This document shows, piece by piece, positions 58,525 to 64,000 of a DNA stretch of 64,000 nt; the first letter of the stretch is position 1; each line of letters opens with the position of its first letter. Source of the DNA: CADEEL01 sp050246475. Its GTDB lineage: Bacteria > Pseudomonadota > Alphaproteobacteria > Caulobacterales > Aquidulcibacteraceae. Under the pieces are notes generated by a model. The model made no database searches, was not told the DNA's origin, and saw only the letters and a program-made list of their open reading frames with translations. Both the position numbers and the translations under genes were made by a program. Where the stretch lies: positions 62,001 through 126,000 of the forward strand of contig JBFWVZ010000002.1 of NCBI GenBank assembly GCA_050246475.1, written 5' to 3'.

Positions 58525-58927
58525 TTGGGAACGCCACGCGCGCGCTTACCTTATTGCGCCTATCGCGGCTTCCGCGGCCACGGCGATCCTGATGCTGGAG
58601 TTAGGCATCGGACTTCTCGCGCTTGCAGCCGCCTATCTCCTCCTGCTCCCGCTCTTTTGTGCCTGGCGGGGCATCGCGTCGGTAAGTGGATGGAATAGCG
58701 CGCTGTCGCATGCGTCCGTCGGCGCGTTGCTCGCTGTTCCGTGTGCGTTGGCGACCGCGCTGCCGTTTTCGATTCCCGTCCGAGGGGCGTCTTGGTGGGA
58801 GTTCATTCAATATTGGCCGGTAGTTGTGACGGCGCTCGGCGCAGGCATCGCGTTCGGTCTTTGCTTCTGGCTCATCCGCCGCCCCGATCGCGATGTTTCA
58901 AAACGCGCGGTGGATCATGGCTCATAG
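58514..58927 (+). CDS. Membrane protein, first of two tandem paralogues
   Basis: A 137-residue membrane protein with about four hydrophobic segments (about residues 12-30, 28-48, 60-80 and 95-118). The end GLCFWLIRRPDRDVSKRAV has a juxtamembrane IRRPDRD motif also present in the next gene. It starts inside the thrB end (ATGGAGCG, overlapping by 11 bases). It lacks a recognisable family. Codon use is less GC-rich than in thrB by eye. Confidence 0.7.
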   Translation: MERDWERHARAYLIAPIAASAATAILMLELGIGLLALAAAYLLLLPLFCAWRGIASVSGWNSALSHASVGALLAVPCALATALPFSIPVRGASWWEFIQYWPVVVTALGAGIAFGLCFWLIRRPDRDVSKRAVDHGS

Positions 58928-59342
58928 GGCCCATGCTCTCGTCGCCGGCGCCGCATCCGCGGTTTGCGGCTCGGGCCTGGGCTTAGCGCTTTCGCTTGTC
59001 TCACCGAACAGTTTCGTCCGTGATGCCCTCCTGGACAGTTCCTGGGCGACCATCGTTCTAGTGTTTTCTTTCGGGGGCGTATCCCTCGCCGCAGCCAGCG
59101 CGGTTGCGATCTTCGATGCTTTCATCGCAACGAGCATCGTTCGAACGCGGATTGTCTTTCTCATGGTCGCCATTCTGCTCGCGCTGGCGGGAGCTTATCT
59201 GATCGACGAAGCCAACTATGAACTGAATACGATCTCATTCTTTGCTGGTTCGGCTTCGCTTGGCGCCATCATTTCGCAAATCTACTTTGCGATCCGCCGC
59301 CCAGACCGCGACGCACCGAATCCGCCTAACGAGCGCCCATGA
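58917..59342 (+). CDS. Membrane protein, second of two tandem paralogues
   Basis: A 141-residue membrane protein with about four hydrophobic segments and the same C-terminal IRRPDRD motif as the upstream gene (YFAIRRPDRDAPNPPNERP). Its start overlaps the previous stop by 11 bases, and its stop overlaps rnhA (ATGA). No known family. The two genes form a translationally chained block between thrB and rnhA, so they are expressed with these housekeeping genes. Confidence 0.7.
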   Translation: MAHRAHALVAGAASAVCGSGLGLALSLVSPNSFVRDALLDSSWATIVLVFSFGGVSLAAASAVAIFDAFIATSIVRTRIVFLMVAILLALAGAYLIDEANYELNTISFFAGSASLGAIISQIYFAIRRPDRDAPNPPNERP

Positions 59343-59779
59343 GCACCATCGAAATCTGGACGGACGGCGCCTGCAGCGGCAATCCCGGCCCCGGCGGTTG
59401 GGGCGCGATCCTGCGCGCGGGCGATAACGAAAAAGAACTCTCCGGCGCCGAAGCGCAAACCACGAACAACCGCATGGAGCTGATAGCCGCCATCGCCGCG
59501 CTCGAAGCGTTGAAGAAGCCAAGCAAAGTGACGCTCACGACAGACAGCCAATACGTCATGAACGGCATCACCACATGGATCGCCGGCTGGAAGCGCAAAG
59601 GCTGGAAAACGTCGAACGGCAAACCGGTGCTCAACATCGATCTCTGGCAGCGTCTCGAAGCCGCCGCCGCACGCCACGACATCAAATGGGAATGGGTGCG
59701 CGGCCACACCGGCCACGAAATGAACGAACGCGCCGACGCCCTCGCCCGCGCCGCCATCGCGACATTGCGGGGCGGCTAG
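59339..59779 (+). CDS. rnhA: Ribonuclease HI
   Basis: A 146-residue RNase HI that cuts RNA in RNA-DNA hybrids. The DEDD residues are seen in IWTDGACSGNPGPGGWGA, NNRMELIAAIAAL, TTDSQYVMNGI and RGHTGHEMNERADALA. It ends the ispH-thrB-rnhA series. The window also encodes RNase HII (rnhB). A family-B half repeat follows 7 bases after the stop. Confidence 0.97.
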   Translation: MSTIEIWTDGACSGNPGPGGWGAILRAGDNEKELSGAEAQTTNNRMELIAAIAALEALKKPSKVTLTTDSQYVMNGITTWIAGWKRKGWKTSNGKPVLNIDLWQRLEAAAARHDIKWEWVRGHTGHEMNERADALARAAIATLRGG

Positions 59780-59786
59780 CGCAACA

Positions 59787-59842
59787 CACCCTCCCCTCGA
59801 TGGGGAGGGTGGCGCGCGGAACGCGCGCCGGGTGGGGTGCGC
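59787..59842. repeat. Family-B half-unit with extra hairpin
   Basis: CCCTCCCCTCGATGGGGAGGG is a perfect palindromic hairpin, followed by GCGCGCGGAACGCGCGC, another hairpin, and GGGTGGGGTG, resembling the left arm of the 20256 repeat. The C-rich right arm is missing, so it is a half or decayed copy. Confidence 0.7.
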
Positions 59843-59886
59843 CCGCGACGGCGTCGGCTGAACCTCGAGCGGCGCTTCCATGCCTG

Positions 59887-59908
59887 GACCCTCGCTTGCG
59901 CGAGGGTC
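59887..59908. repeat. Perfect 9-bp hairpin with TTGC loop
   Basis: GACCCTCGC-TTGC-GCGAGGGTC is a perfect inverted repeat. It has no T-run, so it is not a classic terminator. It lies between the rnhA end and the nitroreductase promoter. Confidence 0.7.
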
Positions 59909-59919
59909 GAGCGGCAGAG

Positions 59920-59948
59920 TTGACAGGAGCACTCTAGTTCAATATCGA
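59920..59948 (+). promoter_or_regulatory. Promoter of the nitroreductase-MarR operon
   Basis: A perfect TTGACA (59920-59925), 17 bases, and TATCGA (59943-59948). The -10 lies inside the first GTTC-N6-GAAC dyad, so a bound repressor would block RNA polymerase. Confidence 0.65.
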
Positions 59949-59971
59949 ACCATTATCGTTCGAATATGAAC
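59937..59971. promoter_or_regulatory. Paired GTTC-N6-GAAC dyads, likely MarR operators
   Basis: Two 14-base inverted repeats, GTTCAATATCGAAC (59937-59950) and GTTCGAATATGAAC (59958-59971), have centres 21 bases apart, two helical turns, so two dimers could bind the same face. They overlap the -10 of the promoter and end 15 bases before the nitroreductase ATG. The MarR gene is the second gene of the same operon, so autoregulation is likely (inference). Confidence 0.65.
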
Positions 59972-59985
59972 TATTGGAGCCAGCC

Positions 59986-61119
59986 ATGCCCACCCGCCGC
60001 TCCGTTCTCGCTCTCCTCGCCGCCGCGCCCGCGCTCGGCGCATGCGCCCAGCACCCGGATCCCGCCGCCGCGTGGCGCAATCCCGGCGCCGGCGAAGAGG
60101 ACATCCGCCGCTACGCGCTCGCCCACGCGATCCTTGCGCCCAACCCGCACAACCGCCAGCCCTGGCTCGTCTCGCTCGCGGGCGAGAACGAAATCCTCTT
60201 CCGTGCGGATACCGAACGACTCCTCCCCGCCACCGATCCGTTCGATCGCCAGATCACAATCGGCTGCGGCGCCTTCCTCGAACTCTTGGACATCGCCTGC
60301 CGCGAACGCGGCCGCCGCGCCGAGATCACGCTCTTCCCCGAAGGCGAGCCGCAGCCGCGCCTCGATCAACGCCCCATCGCGCACATCCGCATCACGGACG
60401 ATCCCGCCGAGCGCGATCCCCTCTTCGCCCACATCCTTAACCGCCGCACCAATCGCGAACAGTTCGAAACGCGCGTGCCTGACAACGCCACGATGGCGGA
60501 AATCGGCGAATCCGCGCTGCGCCCTGGCAACGCCTCAAGCGTCAGCATCGACCAAGTCGAAGGCGGCGCGCTGCGCGATCAGCTTCGCCAACTCGCGTGG
60601 GACGCGTTCGAGCGCGAGTTCCGCACGCCCGCCGCGCACGGCGAAACCGTCGCGCTCTTGCGCGTCGGCGAAGGCGAAATCGCCGAGCATCGCGATGGCA
60701 TCGCTCTGCGCGGCCCAATGATCGAGTTCGCGCGCGCCGTCGGGCTCGTCAATCGCCGCACGCTCGCGGACATCGAAAACAGCCAGACGCGCGACGGCTT
60801 GATGGCTTGGCGCCCGCTCGCGCTCGATGCGCCCGCTTTCATCTGGCTCACCACCAGCACAAACACGCGCGCCGAACAGATCGCCGCCGGCGCCGCTTAT
60901 GTGCGCATGAACCTCGCCGCGACCGCGCGCGGCCTCTCCATGCATCCCTGGAGCCAAGCCTTGCAGGAATATCCGGAGATGGCCGCGCTCCACACGCGCG
61001 CCGAGGAATTGCTCGGCGCCGAAGGCGAAGCGCGTGTGCAGATGTTCGCCCGCGTCGGCTACGGCCCCACGATCGGCCCATCCCCGCGCCGCGGCCTTGC
61101 CGAGCACATCCGCGCATGA
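59986..61119 (+). CDS. Exported nitroreductase-like flavoprotein (Acg-type)
   Basis: A 377-residue protein. It starts at ATG 59986 after TTGGAGCC; the N-terminus MPTRRSVLALLAAAPALGAC is twin-arginine with a lipobox-like LGAC. Two nitroreductase-like halves follow. HAILAPNPHNRQPWLVSL has the N-x-Q/R-P-W FMN-binding pattern, and NRRTNREQFETRVPD and AAGAAYVRMNLAATARGLSMHPWSQ are family blocks, as in Acg/FMN-binding stress proteins. It may reduce quinones or nitro compounds; the substrate is unknown. It overlaps the MarR gene (ATGA). Confidence 0.83.
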   Translation: MPTRRSVLALLAAAPALGACAQHPDPAAAWRNPGAGEEDIRRYALAHAILAPNPHNRQPWLVSLAGENEILFRADTERLLPATDPFDRQITIGCGAFLELLDIACRERGRRAEITLFPEGEPQPRLDQRPIAHIRITDDPAERDPLFAHILNRRTNREQFETRVPDNATMAEIGESALRPGNASSVSIDQVEGGALRDQLRQLAWDAFEREFRTPAAHGETVALLRVGEGEIAEHRDGIALRGPMIEFARAVGLVNRRTLADIENSQTRDGLMAWRPLALDAPAFIWLTTSTNTRAEQIAAGAAYVRMNLAATARGLSMHPWSQALQEYPEMAALHTRAEELLGAEGEARVQMFARVGYGPTIGPSPRRGLAEHIRA

Positions 61120-61568
61120 AGGGGCCCGACAACATCGCCGCCGCGTTCGCCGTGTTCACCGAGATTGCGATCATCAACCAGCTCTCGGAGGCCGCGCAGC
61201 GCGATGCGCTGGGCGACATACTCTCCATCGCCGGCTTCGGCGTGCTCAACCACTTCGTGCGCCGTGAGTTGGAGAGCGATAGCCCCGCGCGCCTCGCATC
61301 CGCCTTCCAAGTCACCAAGGGCGCGATGACCTACACGCTCCAGGCGCTGGAGGAGAAAGGCTTCGTCCGCATCGATCCCGATCCCGCCGACGGGCGCGCA
61401 AAGATCGTGCGGATGACGAAGAAGGGCCGCGCCGCGCGCGAGGCCGGCATTGCGCGCCTGGCGCCCGCGATGCGCGATCTCTTCGAGGAAATCGACGCGC
61501 GCGACTTCGCCGCCGCGCTCCCCTTCCTCACACGATTGCGCAAAGCGATGGATTCCGCGCGCGACTAG
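61116..61568 (+). CDS. MarR-family transcriptional regulator
   Basis: A 150-residue regulator with a winged helix: ALGDILSIAGFGVLNHFVRR, then SPARLASAFQVTKGAMTYTL (recognition helix), QALEEKGFVRIDPDPADGRAKIVRMT (wing with the DxRxK motif) and a C-terminal dimer helix. MarR proteins commonly repress a neighbouring gene and release DNA on binding small phenolics. The ATG overlaps the nitroreductase stop, so both are expressed from the dyad-bearing promoter. Its TAG interlocks with the NfeD stop (CTAG). Confidence 0.9.
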   Translation: MKGPDNIAAAFAVFTEIAIINQLSEAAQRDALGDILSIAGFGVLNHFVRRELESDSPARLASAFQVTKGAMTYTLQALEEKGFVRIDPDPADGRAKIVRMTKKGRAAREAGIARLAPAMRDLFEEIDARDFAAALPFLTRLRKAMDSARD

Positions 61569-62032
61569 CCCGCGCGTTTGACGCTCAGCGTCGGCCCATC
61601 CGCGGCGGTGACTTCAACGGCGTCGCCGATCACGAGCGCTTCATCACTCTTCGCGCGCCACGTCGTGTCGCCGAGCTTCACAGTGCCCAGCCCCGCGATG
61701 AACGCTTCCGTGACGATCCCGCGCTGCCCGACCATCGCGGCGCCGCGTTCATTGAGCGTCGCGTGCGTGTTGCCGCCTTGCAGCCATCCGCCGCGCACAT
61801 AGCGCGGGCCCATAAGCGTGAGGACGATCGTCACCGCGGCGAATATCCCGATCTCGGCAAGCCCGCCGGTCTCCGGCATGAGCCACGCCACGAGCGCGAC
61901 AAGCCCCGCCGCCACCGCGGGCCACAGAAGAAACGTAGTCCCGGTGGAGAGTTCGCCGATCAGCAGCAGAAGCCCCAGCACCGCCCAATGCCACGGTTCG
62001 ATGCTGTTCAAGAGTGAGAGGATTGCGTCCAT
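61565..62032 (-). CDS. NfeD family membrane protein
   Basis: A 155-residue NfeD1b-type protein with three membrane segments (about residues 13-30, 32-50 and 58-75, with LSTGTTFLLWPAVAAGLVALV) and a cytoplasmic beta-barrel OB-like domain ending VIGDAVEVTAADGPTLSVKR. NfeD proteins usually work with SPFH/stomatin proteins in membrane microdomains. Here the SPFH gene is at 62886-63836, separated by a methyltransferase gene on the other strand. Confidence 0.88.
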   Translation of the reverse strand: MDAILSLLNSIEPWHWAVLGLLLLIGELSTGTTFLLWPAVAAGLVALVAWLMPETGGLAEIGIFAAVTIVLTLMGPRYVRGGWLQGGNTHATLNERGAAMVGQRGIVTEAFIAGLGTVKLGDTTWRAKSDEALVIGDAVEVTAADGPTLSVKRAG

Positions 62033-62064
62033 TCTGTTTCCGCCCCTTTCCTGGGAGTCATAAT

Positions 62065-62889
62065 ATGGAGAACGCCGCCGTCGAGCGCCATTATGCGCAA
62101 TCGAATCTTGTGCCGCGTGTTTTGGAGGCGCTCGCCGCCGCCGGCGAAGGTGACGTCCCTCTCACCGTCGAGCGCCTTGGCGCATTTGACGAGTTCCATT
62201 TTCGCGGCCGCGAAGGCACGCGCGAAGCTGCGGCCCTCCTCGATGCGCAGCCGAGCGATCATGTGCTCGACGTCGGCGCCGGCATTGGCGGCCCGGCGCG
62301 CTTCCTGGCCCACCTCACGGGCTGCACCGTCACCGGCATCGATCTGACGCCTGACTACGTGGACGCCGCAAACGATCTCACCCACCGTGTCGGCTTGGAC
62401 AGCCGCGTCGCCTTCCGCACGGCCGATGCGCTCGCGCTGCCTTTCGCGAACGGGGCGTTCGACAAAGCATGGTCGCTCCACGCATCGATGAACATCGCCG
62501 ACAAAGCCGCGCTCTACCGGGAGATCGCACGCGTGTTGAAGCCCGGCGGGCGCTTCGTCTTCTACGATATCCTCCGCGGGGATGGAGAGGCGCCGCATTA
62601 CCCGCAGCCCTGGGCCTCGCACGCGGGCATCTCGTCGCTCGCCACACCAGCCGAGCAACGCACCGCGATCGAGCAAGCAGGGCTGCGCATCGAGACTTGG
62701 CGCGACATGGGCGAACTCGCGCGCGCCTTCTTCGAGGAGCAAGCGAAATCCACGGCGCCGCCCGCGCCGTTGCCGACGATCCTTGTCTTCCTGGGGCGCG
62801 AGCAGGCGATGACGGTCGGCCCGCTTCTATCCGCGAACTTCCGCGAGCGCCGGTTGACGCTCGCGATGGCGTCCGCGCTCAAAGCCTAG
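62065..62889 (+). CDS. Class I SAM-dependent methyltransferase
   Basis: A 274-residue enzyme of the Methyltransf_11/UbiE-like group. The SAM motif is VLDVGAGIGGPARFLAHL (about residues 70-87), followed by VTGIDLTPDYVDAA, the DALALPFANGAFDKAWSLHA segment and REIARVLKPGGRFVFYDI. It resembles sarcosine/dimethylglycine or sterol-type methyltransferases; the substrate is unknown. GGGAG is the ribosome-binding site. It is divergent from nfeD (32 bases) and its TAG interlocks with the SPFH stop (CTAG). Confidence 0.85.
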   Translation: MENAAVERHYAQSNLVPRVLEALAAAGEGDVPLTVERLGAFDEFHFRGREGTREAAALLDAQPSDHVLDVGAGIGGPARFLAHLTGCTVTGIDLTPDYVDAANDLTHRVGLDSRVAFRTADALALPFANGAFDKAWSLHASMNIADKAALYREIARVLKPGGRFVFYDILRGDGEAPHYPQPWASHAGISSLATPAEQRTAIEQAGLRIETWRDMGELARAFFEEQAKSTAPPAPLPTILVFLGREQAMTVGPLLSANFRERRLTLAMASALKA

Positions 62890-63836
62890 CCCGCGGGCGG
62901 CGTGCCTGTGCGCGGGCGCTGCGCTGTGGCGCTGCGCTGCTCGGTGATGAGCGCGCGCAGCGCTTCGGTGAAGCCCGCCGCCGCGCCCAGGTCCGCCGGC
63001 ACGATCACCGTGCGCTGCTGGTTCGATGTCGCGAGCTGCGCGAACGCTTCGATGTATTTCTGTCCCAGGAAGTAATTGATCGCGTTGACATCGCCTTCCG
63101 CGATCGCCTTCGAGACCATGTCGGTCGCCTTCGCTTCTGCCTCGGCTGCGCGTTCGCGGGCTTCGGCGTCGCGGAAGGCGGCTTCGCGACGGCCTTCGGC
63201 GGTGAGGATCGCCGATTGCTTATCGCCTTCCGCGCGCAGAATGGCCGATTGCTTTTCGCCCTCCGCTTCGAGGATGAGCGCGCGGCGCTCCCGTTCGGCC
63301 TTCATTTGGCGCGCCATAGCGGCCGTTAAATCCGCCGGCGGCTGGAGATCCTTGATCTCGATCCGTGTGACCTTGACGCCCCACGGATGCGTCGCCGCGT
63401 CGATGACCGTGAGCAGGCGCGCATTGATCTGGTCGCGCTGCGAGAGAACTTCGTCGAGCTCCATCGAACCGACGACCGTCCGCACATTGGTGAGCGCAAG
63501 ATTGAGGATGGCGAGATTGAGGTTCTCCACCTCGTAGGCGGCCTTCGCCGCATCGATCACTTGGATGAAGACGACCGCATCGACCGCTACGATCGCGTTG
63601 TCGCGCGTGATGACTTCTTGGCGCGGCACATCGAGGACCGTCTCCATCATGGAGAGCCTGCGCCCGATCCGGTCCACAAACGGCATGAGGAACGCGATGC
63701 CCGGCCGCAAAACCCGCGTGAACCGCCCGAAGCGCTCCACCGTCCATTGCCGGCCCTGCGGCACGGTTTTGATCGCACTGAAAGCGATAAAGAGCGCCAG
63801 CGCCGCCAAAACCAGAAGAACGTAACCGCCCGTCAT
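62886..63836 (-). CDS. SPFH/Band 7 domain protein (QmcA/stomatin-like)
   Basis: A 316-residue membrane-anchored protein: one N-terminal segment (YVLLVLAALALFIAFSAIKT), then the Band 7 domain with TVERFGRFTRVLRPGIAFLMPFVDRI and NAIVAVDAVVFIQVIDA, and a coiled coil rich in Ala, Glu and Arg (AILRAEGDKQSAILTAEGRR, AERERRALILEAEGEKQ). It oligomerises at membrane microdomains and is often paired with NfeD, which is encoded 850 bases away on the same strand. Confidence 0.92.
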   Translation of the reverse strand: MTGGYVLLVLAALALFIAFSAIKTVPQGRQWTVERFGRFTRVLRPGIAFLMPFVDRIGRRLSMMETVLDVPRQEVITRDNAIVAVDAVVFIQVIDAAKAAYEVENLNLAILNLALTNVRTVVGSMELDEVLSQRDQINARLLTVIDAATHPWGVKVTRIEIKDLQPPADLTAAMARQMKAERERRALILEAEGEKQSAILRAEGDKQSAILTAEGRREAAFRDAEARERAAEAEAKATDMVSKAIAEGDVNAINYFLGQKYIEAFAQLATSNQQRTVIVPADLGAAAGFTEALRALITEQRSATAQRPRTGTPPAG

Positions 63837-63872
63837 CGAGGTTTCTCCTCATCCGCGCCCAAAGGCGCTTGG

Positions 63873-64000
63873 CTATATTTGGGCGTTCTTGCCCGCCGGC
63901 GCCAGATAATCCGATCCCTGATTTAGCTTCTTAGGGTTACGCAAGCGCTGCCAAAGCGCAAACGCCCGGTAAAGACCCCCTCCCGCGAGCGGCGGACACG
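63873..64000 (-). CDS. C-terminal part of an unidentified protein, start beyond window
   Basis: An open frame enters from the right edge on the minus strand and ends at TAG (63875-63873), giving 42 residues with a plausible composition (LYRAFALWQRLRNPKKLNQ). It lies 36 bases upstream of the SPFH gene, which has GGAGAA before its ATG, so the two could be in one operon. Frames 1 and 2 have early stops. No family recognised; the fragment is too short for assignment. Confidence 0.45.
   Translation of the reverse strand, partial: CPPLAGGGLYRAFALWQRLRNPKKLNQGSDYLAPAGKNAQI

Noticed and set aside
1..64000. A whole new defence or mobile system
   Set aside because: No toxin-antitoxin pair, restriction set, integrase or transposase is present. 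ccrM is the cell-cycle orphan methyltransferase with no restriction gene nearby, and the Imm32-like gene has no toxin.

Overview
The window is GC-rich, densely packed chromosomal DNA from an alphaproteobacterium. A CcrM-type DNA methyltransferase, a DUF721 gene beside mutY and smc, F0 genes in the order I-a-c-b'-b away from F1, and the ispH-thrB-rnhA grouping all point to Caulobacterales, probably a Hyphomonadaceae-like lineage. That placement is inference from gene content and layout. I see no rRNA, tRNA, CRISPR array, transposase or prophage.

Layout. 1-3.6 kb: a leftward ExbB-ExbD-ExbD-TonB-TonB cluster. 4-12 kb: acyl-CoA synthetase, bolA-grxD, an HtrA-like protease, phenylalanine hydroxylase, DUF502, PPK2, purU and rpsD. 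12-16.5 kb: small proteins, a bacterioferritin/ferredoxin pair behind a Fur-box-like dyad, and a methylcrotonyl-CoA carboxylase beta subunit. 16.6-25 kb: a cNMP-binding patatin protein, three tandem exported paralogues, UPF0260, a TrmA/RumA-type methyltransferase, a glycine-zipper protein and a TauD-type dioxygenase. 25-33 kb: TlyA-type methyltransferase, amidase, folB with a FolM-like reductase, radical SAM protein, MFS exporter, zinc peptidase and rnhB. 33-44.6 kb: ccrM, an M23 peptidase, glycosyltransferase, Nudix-like protein, then mutY facing away from dciA-dsbA-smc. 44.7-47.2 kb: ATP synthase F0 genes. 47.2-52.7 kb: gcvT-gcvH-gcvPA-(orphan)-gcvPB behind a tandem glycine riboswitch. 53-59.8 kb: argS, ispH, a glycerate-kinase-like gene, thrB, two related membrane proteins and rnhA. 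59.8-64 kb: a MarR-controlled nitroreductase operon, NfeD, a methyltransferase and an SPFH protein.

The genes are mostly housekeeping, with tight operons (ATGA/GTGA overlaps) and several convergent pairs whose stop codons interlock. The accessory signal lies in non-coding structure and small lineage-specific genes: two families of dispersed palindromic repeats (one unit sits in the linker between the glycine riboswitch aptamers, another supplies a stop codon), paired dyads in the MarR operon promoter, GANTC sites before ccrM, three tandem exported paralogues, two tandem membrane paralogues inside the ispH-thrB-rnhA cluster, and an unrelated gene inside the gcv operon. I did not find a clear, wholly new multi-gene system; the best candidates are listed as findings.
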